Shown here one piece after another: positions 1-5,151 of a stretch of DNA of 7,799 nucleotides. The stretch covers positions 1 to 7,799 of the forward strand of contig NZ_JACHGK010000041.1 of NCBI RefSeq assembly GCF_014207535.1. The letters are read 5' to 3'. How positions within the stretch are numbered: the first letter of the stretch is position 1; every line of letters starts with the position of its first letter. Made by a program: the position numbers and the translations under genes. Under the pieces are notes generated by a model. That model had not been told where the DNA came from and made no database searches. It saw only the letters and a program-made list of their open reading frames with translations. This DNA comes from Bacillus benzoevorans. GTDB lineage: Bacteria > Bacillota > Bacilli > Bacillales > Cytobacillaceae.

Positions 1-58
1 CATTCCCATCCTCCGTTGTAAAGTTAGGATTAATCTTAGATAATCCCCTGTATTTCAT
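1..58 (-). CDS. Possible partial small ORF running off the left edge
   Basis: An open frame starts at ATG 58-56 on the minus strand and gives 19 residues (MKYRGLSKINPNFTTEDGN) before the window ends. No good ribosome binding site precedes it. Directly upstream, in another frame, ATG 114-112 encodes a 19-residue peptide with FDKFCYKC that stops at 55-57. One extra T in the TTTT run near 60-63 would join the two frames, so this may be one frameshifted small Cys-containing protein. Alternatively, a gene may start at ATG 3-1, which has a GGAGG at 10-14 with 6-base spacing and would then lie almost wholly outside the window. I do not recognise the product. Confidence 0.25.
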   Translation of the reverse strand, partial: MKYRGLSKINPNFTTEDGN

Positions 59-145
59 GTAAAACACTTATAACAGAACTTGTCGAACGGCGCCCTATTC
101 TTGAATATGTACATGAATGATTAATTAAGAAATTTAATTGCTCCT

Positions 146-751
146 TTAAATTATAAATTCAAAACCTGTTGGTTTTTGGAATGGTATCTTACATTCTTTA
201 AAGACTAATTTATATTTAGAAATATCATCGGGTAAAGCTGGTGATACGATGAATGTATAAGATTCATGCCCTCTGGAGCCACCCCCTCCTTCGTTTTGGC
301 AGTCATAATCAGAACCTAAACCTTCTATGGAAAGGTTAAAAAAGGTATGTTCTCGTAACCTTCTAGGTATTTCATCATCGTTAGAATCTTTTCTATCAAT
401 GTTAAAATGAACGACACTGGCATTTTCAAATTGACGTACAAAGGTTACCGAATAAAACACATCATCTTTTTCAAATGATTTTAATATTGGTATATTTTTA
501 AGAAATCCTTGTGGCTCTACAACAGGTTTATAAATGTCTTCATTTAAGAAATGAGCAAATACACTGTTTAAAAAATCCTCATAAAAATGATATTTTTTTG
601 CCCAATTTACAATAAGGGGTTTAGTTGGAAAACCGGGATTATTTTTTGAAAGAACCTTCCGTTGTTTAATTAAATGACATATTTGTTCATCTATTGCCTC
701 TATCTGTTCATCATAGTGTTCTGTTGGTGGTTCAAATGGCATTCGCTTCAC
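146..751 (-). CDS. Hypothetical protein, 201 aa, helical N-terminus and beta-rich C-terminus
   Basis: The product is not recognised with certainty, though it resembles hypothetical proteins seen in Bacillus. The start is placed at GTG 751-749 because a GGAGG (759-763) sits 8 bases upstream; the longer TTG start at 766 would overlap that ribosome binding site. The first about 35 residues are charged and amphipathic (YDEQIEAIDEQICHLIKQRK), likely a helix or short coiled coil. Residues 45-75 are aromatic and helical. From about 95 the pattern alternates like beta strands (VFYSVTFVRQF, VVHFNIDR), and a glycine-rich turn (GGGGSRGHESYTF) lies at 155-167. There is no signal peptide or membrane segment, so it is probably cytoplasmic. 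It lies downstream of the DUF2691 gene on the same strand, with a weak terminator-like hairpin between them. No function is inferred. Confidence 0.7.
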   Translation of the reverse strand: MKRMPFEPPTEHYDEQIEAIDEQICHLIKQRKVLSKNNPGFPTKPLIVNWAKKYHFYEDFLNSVFAHFLNEDIYKPVVEPQGFLKNIPILKSFEKDDVFYSVTFVRQFENASVVHFNIDRKDSNDDEIPRRLREHTFFNLSIEGLGSDYDCQNEGGGGSRGHESYTFIVSPALPDDISKYKLVFKECKIPFQKPTGFEFII

Positions 752-821
752 ATTTACCGCCTCCAAAGTAAAATAATATAGTCCACTTTAACATAAATTG
801 GTAACTGGGGTTTCGTTCAAT

Positions 822-852
822 AAAAATATGCGCTGATCATTTTGAACTGCAT
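822..852 (-). terminator. Weak terminator-like hairpin after the DUF2691 gene
   Basis: On the minus strand an imperfect stem (ATGC pairing GCAT, then GTTCA against TGATC with one mismatch; 828-852) is followed by ATTTTTATT. It lies about 40 bases past the DUF2691 stop and resembles a degraded copy of the hairpins at 1423-1455 and 4340-4366. Confidence 0.4.
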
Positions 853-892
853 CCTTTTTTTCAATAAGAACACAGAAGTTATAACGCAGCCA

Positions 893-1360
893 TTACCATA
901 CTGATAGCCTTGTTCTTGTGTCATTTTCGTCGGTAATGTATTGGAGATCATCAAAACCTTTTAACTTGGCATTATTATATAAGCTTTCAAGTTTATCTCT
1001 GTCCTTACAATAAATTGTGAAATAAACAGAATCAACGACTAATAGTACTAGCTCACAATCGCTATTTAAAAACTCCTCATAAGTCTCAATATTTGCTGGA
1101 TTCTTTCCTTTTGGGTGAGCTTTTAAATCAGCAAAAATGAGATAATATGTATTATCTTCTAGAAATCCTTTAAGGAATAATCCATCCATCTCGTGTATCT
1201 CTTCTAGGAAAAGAGGTTCTCCTAACTTATCATCCTCCACAAAATATGATTCTTCGCCCCCAATACGCCAAATAAATTCGGTTATGTTAATGGGCTTTAA
1301 TACTTCCCCAAGAAAACTTCCGTATTCATTTGGAATTTCAAAACTAATACCTCGTCTCAT
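893..1360 (-). CDS. DUF2691 family protein, 155 aa
   Basis: The N-terminus MRRGISFEIPNEYGSFLGEVLKPI matches my recollection of the DUF2691 family, small cytoplasmic proteins of Bacillus with no established function. ATG 1360-1358 is preceded by AGGAG with about 6 bases of spacing, so the start is secure. The protein is acidic. An aromatic stretch lies around 28-46 (EFIWRIGG, ESYFVEDD), then alternating hydrophobic strands at 71-80 (TYYLIFADLK) and 103-118 (ELVLLVVDSVYFTIYC). The C-terminal 35 residues are polar and end in Trp. There is no membrane segment or signal peptide. The gene is bracketed by hairpins at 1423-1455 and 822-852, suggesting its own transcription unit, though I see no convincing promoter in the 60-base gap upstream. 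The family call is from memory of the N-terminal pattern. Confidence 0.8.
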   Translation of the reverse strand: MRRGISFEIPNEYGSFLGEVLKPINITEFIWRIGGEESYFVEDDKLGEPLFLEEIHEMDGLFLKGFLEDNTYYLIFADLKAHPKGKNPANIETYEEFLNSDCELVLLVVDSVYFTIYCKDRDKLESLYNNAKLKGFDDLQYITDENDTRTRLSVW

Positions 1361-1422
1361 ATTTATCTCCTGTCTTTATTTATTCCTGATCCTTAATGTA
1401 GTTACATTTCTTATCTCCCTAT

Positions 1423-1455
1423 AAAAAAAGAGAGCACAATTCTCCTGAAATGCGC
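1423..1455 (-). terminator. Rho-independent terminator after the 353-aa membrane protein gene
   Basis: On the minus strand GCGCATTTC pairs with GAATTGTGC (one mismatch, one G-U) around an AGGA loop, followed by TCTCTTTTTTT. It starts about 36 bases past the stop codon at 1491. It belongs to the same sequence type as the hairpin at 4340-4366. Confidence 0.8.
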
Positions 1456-1490
1456 CCGTTTGCGGAAGAACAAATGGAAAGAGGATTTCT

Positions 1491-2552
1491 TTATTCAATC
1501 TTTTCCCCCACATATTTCACTTGTTCTTTTACCATATCTTTAAATCTGTTTGGTTCATCAACTCGTATTGCTACCTGCTCATATTCTTTGTTAATCCCCA
1601 TTAAAAGTGTAGCTTTAATTGGGTGCTTTAACTTCAAAATTATATTTGGGTGTATAGCTTCAAAATCCCACGCAATAAATTCGATTGTATCTTTAGAACG
1701 CTTTTGTGTTAATAGCTTTGGTTCATCAATGATTACATTAATATCAGACCAATTTACTTTCATTCTCTTCATTAATCCCAGTGAAAGATACATACATTCC
1801 CCTGTAACCAGTAAAGGATTATGACGAACTGCTTGTAGGTCGCCTACAAAGAAAATGGCTGAGTAAATATTAAAAATGAGAATAATGAGTGATAAAATAA
1901 AGGACTTTTCGTGCAACCAAAAATGAATCCCCAGAGTTTCTAAGATAATTGCATGAATCATCATTATTTGAAATGCAATCAAACTCGATTTCTGATGTAA
2001 TGTAAACATATTATTATTTTTTTGGGACTTCTTCTTCCAGCTCGCAAAAGCATAGTAAAACATTAACATTTCCGAACAAATGATTCTAATTATAGGATTA
2101 GGCTTTATATGATTATCAACAGCAGAAGAGAAAGAAAATACAACTGGGAGATGACTTTCCTTTACTGAACGAACTATTATTGGAAGATATTTAACCAATT
2201 TCGTAAGAATTAATATTTCAAATAAGATGATTGAACCTTCAACAGCAAACCCAGCCCATGTTGCTATTTCAAAAGGTGCTAAATACGTCATAGGAATCAG
2301 GAAACGAATTAATACAAGACCACCAGCTATAGCTGTAATGACATTTTTCCAACTCCAGTTTTGTCTCCATCCAAGATACAAAATTGGGGAAATCAATGCT
2401 AAATCGAGCATTGAACCAACTACTACACCATTAGGATTATCAGGCAAAATATTTATCCCAAAGGTTGTATGATACAAAGAAATATTACTCCCCAGTACAA
2501 TTAGAAGTAAAATAAGCATGCTATTCCGATAGATGTCCCTTTTTAATACCAT
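1491..2552 (-). CDS. Multi-pass membrane protein with soluble C-terminal domain, 353 aa
   Basis: This integral membrane protein has unknown function. The start is placed at ATG 2552-2550 because AGGTGG lies 6 bases upstream and an extended -10 promoter lies at 2584-2592; a longer frame opening at 2618 would begin upstream of that promoter. Hydrophobic segments are at about 11-30, 44-62, 71-90, 101-121, 190-210 and 217-237, with a weaker one near 155-170. From about 245 to 353 the chain is soluble and strand-rich (YLSLGLMKRMKVNW, ATLLMGI), somewhat like a PH-type domain. Segment 199-214 carries H200, E205, H210 and H214 in or near the membrane. I recall related Bacillus proteins being labelled beta-carotene 15,15'-monooxygenase. 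Nothing here shows the propeller fold of real carotenoid oxygenases, so I do not adopt that name. Terminators flank the gene on both sides, so it is probably monocistronic. Confidence 0.85.
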   Translation of the reverse strand: MVLKRDIYRNSMLILLLIVLGSNISLYHTTFGINILPDNPNGVVVGSMLDLALISPILYLGWRQNWSWKNVITAIAGGLVLIRFLIPMTYLAPFEIATWAGFAVEGSIILFEILILTKLVKYLPIIVRSVKESHLPVVFSFSSAVDNHIKPNPIIRIICSEMLMFYYAFASWKKKSQKNNNMFTLHQKSSLIAFQIMMIHAIILETLGIHFWLHEKSFILSLIILIFNIYSAIFFVGDLQAVRHNPLLVTGECMYLSLGLMKRMKVNWSDINVIIDEPKLLTQKRSKDTIEFIAWDFEAIHPNIILKLKHPIKATLLMGINKEYEQVAIRVDEPNRFKDMVKEQVKYVGEKIE

Positions 2553-2583
2553 AAAAACCCACCTTTTTCCTCTTTTTACCAAC

Positions 2584-2592
2584 ATTATATCA
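2584..2592 (-). promoter_or_regulatory. Extended -10 promoter for the membrane protein gene
   Basis: The minus strand reads TGATATAAT, a perfect extended -10 (TGnTATAAT). No good -35 is visible 17 bases further upstream. Transcription would start near 2577, giving a leader of about 25 bases with AGGTGG (2559-2564) just before the chosen ATG. Confidence 0.6.
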
Positions 2593-2673
2593 TTAAATTC
2601 CTTGTGTTTCTTTTTCATGGGATCCTACCAGCAAAAAGCGCAAAACATACGCTAAGCAAATTTCGACATGAAG

Positions 2674-2710
2674 AAAGCCGATTTTCCTTACGCTAAGGAA
2701 AATCGGCTTT
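2674..2710. terminator. Strong symmetric hairpin, probable terminator
   Basis: A perfect 17-bp stem (2674-2690 with 2694-2710) encloses a 3-base loop. The plus-strand read is followed by TATTGTT and the minus-strand read ends GGCTTTCTTC. All nearby genes are on the minus strand, so it most likely ends the DUF3231 transcript and insulates the membrane protein gene. Confidence 0.75.
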
Positions 2711-2807
2711 TATTGTTACTTTGAAATTTAATGTTTGATCATTGCTTTGATCCTTATGCCATAAAAGAGACCGATTCTTGAATAAAGTTTTCTATCTCAT
2801 ATATGAG

Positions 2808-2939
2808 TTAATCATTATTTTTCACTAAAAGTTCTAATAAACTCAGTAAGGTTCCTTTAAATATTTGCTGGTTTAGGATTTGACCAAATCCGGGTAATGC
2901 GATACTCCATAGTACCACCTCAAATTCTTTTCTTTTCAT
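2808..2939 (-). pseudogene. 43-aa truncated membrane protein fragment
   Basis: ATG 2939-2937 opens a 43-codon frame ending at TAA 2808-2810. It contains WSIALPGFGQILNQQIFKG followed by a Leu-rich stretch (LLSLLELLVK). As I recall them, longer Bacillus membrane proteins begin with this LPGFGQ-LN-KG pattern and continue for roughly another hundred residues, so this looks like an N-terminal remnant; a genuine short peptide cannot be excluded. Only 9 bases separate it from the preceding stop codon. The ribosome binding site is weak (AGG, 8 bases upstream), so it would depend on translational coupling. The in-frame sequence after the stop does not look like a continuation of the family. The end of the frame lies about 100 bases before the strong hairpin at 2674-2710. 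Confidence 0.5.
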
Positions 2940-2948
2940 ATAAAAAAC

Positions 2949-3104
2949 CTATATTGGGTTACCAAATGTTGTGAGAAATCTATAATAAGTATTTCTTAAC
3001 CAATATTGAATTTGTCTTTCCAATGAAAAACATCTCAATAGAAAAAATACCCCCATAAATACTGTAAATAATAAACCTGACAAGGCTAAAAATAATCGTT
3101 CCAT
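2949..3104 (-). CDS. Small single-pass membrane protein, 51 aa
   Basis: ATG 3104-3102 opens 51 codons ending in TAG 2949-2951. Residues 3-23 are a clear transmembrane segment (LFLALSGLLFTVFMGVFFLL) after a short MER start. The remainder is basic and aromatic (QIQYWLRNTYYRF), suited to lie at the membrane surface. AAAGGAAG lies about 9 bases upstream, and the start is 24 bases past the DUF3231 stop, so it looks co-transcribed with that gene. The next short frame begins 9 bases downstream. I do not recognise a family. Support comes from the ribosome binding site, the spacing and the clean hydrophobic segment. Confidence 0.6.
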   Translation of the reverse strand: MERLFLALSGLLFTVFMGVFFLLRCFSLERQIQYWLRNTYYRFLTTFGNPI

Positions 3105-3128
3105 TAAGTTTACTTCCTTTCATTTGGT

Positions 3129-4133
3129 TTATGATTTATAAAATTCGTTTCTATCAATAGGTTGTGGAGGTTGTTCCACCCAGCCCCGCTCAATCATAAG
3201 TTTTAGTCCTTCGCCGCCGTACTTCATTACGTCTGCTAAAAGAAGGGAAAAATGGGCTACTAAATCTTTTCTAAGAAAGATAGACAAAGCATCTCCAAGT
3301 GCCGAAACAGAAACTTGGCTTGTAGCACTTATAATAAATAGTATTAATCTTTCAGAAAAGGGAGAAATGGTTGAATTTGTTACCTCCATAGTCACTGGAA
3401 ATCCGATTAAATGATCATTTTCTCTTAATAACTTATCAAATATATCTATTTTCTTTTCAGCTAGTTTTTTTCCTTTCAATAAATGGTCCTTTATTTCCTT
3501 ATCTTTTGTTACCTGTATTAACCCCATCAAAAGGATTAGACCAATGGCATTTCTTTCGATGCCGACAAAAAGTTCTGTTATTTCTAAGGTATTTAGAGGT
3601 CTTTTCTCACCTAACCAAGTATTTATTAATGATGGTTGATGCTGAATAAACTCCACACTTTTCGGATATTCAATATTGGGAGGTCGATCATTTACTCCTT
3701 TTGAAAGCATAAGATTTAATGATTTTTTATGTAATTCCGCCTCACTGTATAGACACTCTGCAAAAAAAGTATAAATATCGATTCGGGTCACTTTAGTAAG
3801 AGTATTTGCATAATGAGGAATAATTATTTGCCCTCCACGATAAACAAAACTTAATGCAAATAAGTCTGTATATAGAGCAGGTGCTGATAAATCAATATCT
3901 TTATCCGAAAACCCTTTTGGTATTGGGAAGTATTCTTTTTCAAAAATTGCTTCAATTTTCCCAATAACTGTTTCAATCAAAACCACAACTTCTTCAATAA
4001 TTGATTTTATTTCAACATCTTGAAGATGTTGAAGGAAATGTTTGTAAAAACATCTTACAGCTGTATTATGGATATAGGTTCTCCAAAGAATTGCAATTTC
4101 AGCAGTGGTTAGTTTAATATTATTTTTTTCCAT
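3129..4133 (-). CDS. DUF3231 family protein, 334 aa, two helical domains
   Basis: The protein is recognised from LTTAEIAILWRTY (8-20), EKEYFPIPKGFSDKDIDLSAP (65-85), KRPLNTLEITELF and the closing MIERGWVEQPPQP. The family is widespread in spore-forming Bacilli and built from two related four-helix, ferritin-like halves; its biochemical role is unknown. The duplication is visible: LSKGVNDRPP (143-152) mirrors IERGWVEQPP (314-323), and LTTAEIAILW mirrors LNTLEITELF (180-189). The start is placed at ATG 4133-4131, with AGGAGG about 10 bases upstream. A frame open back to 4334 would run through a complete terminator (4227-4265), so those 67 residues are not coding. No signal peptide is seen. Two small membrane-type frames follow in the same direction. 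A possible forespore-type promoter upstream fits a sporulation or spore role, but this is inference. Confidence 0.9.
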   Translation of the reverse strand: MEKNNIKLTTAEIAILWRTYIHNTAVRCFYKHFLQHLQDVEIKSIIEEVVVLIETVIGKIEAIFEKEYFPIPKGFSDKDIDLSAPALYTDLFALSFVYRGGQIIIPHYANTLTKVTRIDIYTFFAECLYSEAELHKKSLNLMLSKGVNDRPPNIEYPKSVEFIQHQPSLINTWLGEKRPLNTLEITELFVGIERNAIGLILLMGLIQVTKDKEIKDHLLKGKKLAEKKIDIFDKLLRENDHLIGFPVTMEVTNSTISPFSERLILFIISATSQVSVSALGDALSIFLRKDLVAHFSLLLADVMKYGGEGLKLMIERGWVEQPPQPIDRNEFYKS

Positions 4134-4167
4134 ACAAAAACAACCTCCTGTCCGGTACATTAAAGAA

Positions 4168-4198
4168 TAACATGTCCATAATAGGATAAAAATATTAA
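4168..4198 (-). promoter_or_regulatory. Candidate promoter for the DUF3231 gene (sigma G/F-like, or sigma A)
   Basis: On the minus strand TTAATA (4193-4198) and CATGTTA (4168-4174) are separated by 18 bases. This is close to the sigma G/F pattern (GAATA-type -35, CATnnTA -10). An overlapping sigma A reading is TTGTTC, 16 bases, TATTAT. Either would place the start of transcription shortly before the strong ribosome binding site of the 334-aa protein. Confidence 0.4.
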
Positions 4199-4226
4199 TG
4201 AACAACCGAACAACAAAACATTGAAT

Positions 4227-4265
4227 AAAAAAGGGGCTAATGCTACAACAATTAGTCCCTTTTTT
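4227..4265. terminator. Bidirectional terminator hairpin upstream of the DUF3231 gene
   Basis: AAAAAAGGGGCTAAT (4227-4241) pairs with ATTAGTCCCTTTTTT (4251-4265) over 15 bp with one G-U, around a 9-base loop. Both strands give a GC stem followed by six T. No gene that it would end is visible on either side within the window, apart from short unlikely frames. Confidence 0.75.
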
Positions 4266-4339
4266 AAAATCTTGTTGGATTAAAGTGTAAGTAGCTCTGT
4301 AAGTCTTGTTCCAGATAATAGCCCTTTCATGCAAAAATA

Positions 4340-4366
4340 GCGCAGATCCATCCTCTGGATTTGCGC
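4340..4366 (-). terminator. Orphan terminator-like hairpin
   Basis: GCGCAGATCCA (4340-4350) pairs with TGGATTTGCGC (4356-4366) around a 5-base loop with one G-U. On the minus strand it is followed by TATTTTTGC. No minus-strand gene lies upstream, since the neighbouring DNA is the plus-strand ilv leader, so it may be a relic or a dispersed repeat. Confidence 0.55.
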
Positions 4367-4447
4367 CCTTTCGTTGAATAAATGGCTATTAATTTCTTTT
4401 TCCCCTTTTCTCCCACCTATGCCGATATATTTGGGTTATACGGAATC

Positions 4448-4476
4448 TTGACATATTTACAAAACTATTATAAAAT
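4448..4476 (+). promoter_or_regulatory. Sigma A promoter of the ilvBN leader
   Basis: A perfect TTGACA (4448-4453), a 17-base spacer and TAAAAT (4471-4476). Transcription should begin near 4483, just ahead of stem I of the first T-box. The strong consensus fits a promoter whose output is controlled afterwards by attenuation. The second T-box has no comparable promoter of its own. Confidence 0.9.
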
Positions 4477-4482
4477 TCAAAA

Positions 4483-4806
4483 AAAGTTGAAATTCTAAGC
4501 TATGAAGAGGATTAAGAAATTAAGCTCCTATGCACAGAGAGCAAAGGATTTGCTGGAACCTTTGCCATAATCCTTAATTTCGAGTCACCTCTGAGCTGTT
4601 TCCTGAACAAAAAGGGGTAAATAACCTTCCCAGTAAGGAATACCGGAAGGCACTCGTTATTGTGTCATAGGTTTCAAAAGTTTGAAACCTGCTGAGGCTA
4701 TATGCTGTGAGGCATATAACAAATCAGGGTGGTACCACGGAAGTCAACCTCTTTCGTCCCGATATACGCAATTGCTGCGTGTATCGGGATGAAAGAGGTT
4801 TTTTTA
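4483..4806 (+). ncRNA. T-box riboswitch 1 (probable Val, GUC specifier)
   Basis: The T-box consensus AGGGTGGTACCACGG is at 4726-4740; the UGGU bulge would pair with an ACCA tRNA end. Stem I closes with AGAGG (4506-4510) on CCTCT (4588-4592). Above it, GAAATTAAG (4516-4524) pairs perfectly with CTTAATTTC (4573-4581). The internal loop between these helices holds GAGTCA, in which GTC (4584-4586) followed by A fits the specifier position, meaning valine. The AGAGA motif (4536-4540) and GCTGG distal loop are present, as are stem II motifs (AGTAAGG, CCGG, CGTTAT). A hairpin at 4669-4690 probably forms stem III. The T-box call is certain; the specifier was read by hand and is less so. Confidence 0.93.
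4746..4805 (+). terminator. Terminator of T-box 1
   Basis: A 25-bp stem (4746-4770 with 4776-4800, two G-U pairs) encloses a 5-base loop and runs into a T tract ending at 4805. It includes the TTTCGTCCC segment that competes for the antiterminator. Without uncharged tRNA, transcription should stop here. Confidence 0.93.
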
Positions 4807-4844
4807 ATTTAATATTTTTCAATTAAATAATCTTGATGATAAAA

Positions 4845-5146
4845 ATGAAGCAATGAAGAGGATTAAGAAACGGGGCCCTTATGTACAGAGAGCAAAGGAT
4901 TTGCTGGAACCTTTGCCATAATCCCTAATTTCGCAGTCACCTCTGAGCTGTTTTCCTGAACAACATTTATAGTAAGGAAAACCGGAAGGCACCCGTTATT
5001 GTGTCATAGGTTTCAAAAGTTTGAAACCTGCTGAGGCTATATGCTGTGAGGCATATAACGAATCAGGGTGGTACCACGGAAGTTAACCTCTTTCGTCCCT
5101 ATTTACGCAATTCCTGCGTGTATGGGGACGAAAGAGGTTTTTTATT
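4845..5146 (+). ncRNA. T-box riboswitch 2 (probable Val, GUC specifier), tandem copy
   Basis: This is a second full T-box about 340-350 bases downstream of the first and nearly identical over long blocks. AGGGTGGTACCACGG recurs at 5065-5079, and AGAGG (4857-4861) pairs with CCTCT (4940-4944). The loop reads GCAGTCA, again giving GTC (4936-4938) followed by A. The helix above the loop is weaker than in copy 1, with GAAA on TTTC and GGG on CCC separated by mismatches. The AGAGA element, the CCGG and CGTTAT motifs and both later hairpins are kept. No clear promoter lies between the copies, so the two probably act in series on one transcript. It looks like a segmental duplication of copy 1 or the reverse. 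Confidence 0.92.
5085..5145 (+). terminator. Terminator of T-box 2
   Basis: AACCTCTTTCGTCCC and the following bases (5085-5109) pair with 5115-5139 over 25 positions with a few wobbles or mismatches, around a 5-base loop, followed by TTTTTTATTTTTT-type sequence. It is the second stop point before ilvB. Confidence 0.9.
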
Positions 5147-5151
5147 TTTTA
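5144..5151. repeat. Left target-site duplication of the MITE-like element
   Basis: ATTTTTTA here is repeated exactly at 5337-5344, immediately outside the element's inverted repeats. Low complexity makes chance agreement possible, but the position at both element borders is exact. Confidence 0.65.

Noticed and set aside
650..720. Chorismate mutase-like helix in the N-terminus of the 201-aa protein (IDEQICHLIKQRK)
   Set aside because: Only one short helix resembles it. The other catalytic helices and residues are absent and the rest is beta-rich.
752..766. TTG start five codons upstream for the 201-aa protein
   Set aside because: The TTG overlaps the GGAGG that serves the GTG at 751.
1450..1824. 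Plus-strand frame antisense to the membrane protein gene
   Set aside because: No ribosome binding site, an unnatural composition, and it lies over a well-supported minus-strand gene. The same applies to 2227-2472.
2553..2618. 22-residue upstream extension of the membrane protein, starting at 2618
   Set aside because: It would begin before the extended -10 promoter. The ATG at 2552 has a much better ribosome binding site.
4134..4334. N-terminal 67-residue extension of the DUF3231 frame
   Set aside because: It reads through a complete terminator hairpin and the candidate promoter. A strong AGGAGG and an ATG at 4133 fit the family's N-terminus.
4582..4584. GAG (Glu) as the specifier of T-box 1
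   Set aside because: It is not conserved in copy 2, whereas GTC followed by A is in the same place in both copies and fits the specifier position next to the lower helix.
4811..4845. Separate promoter for the second T-box (TTTTCA, 16 bases, GATAAA)
   Set aside because: Both elements match the consensus poorly, in contrast to the near-perfect promoter at 4448-4476.
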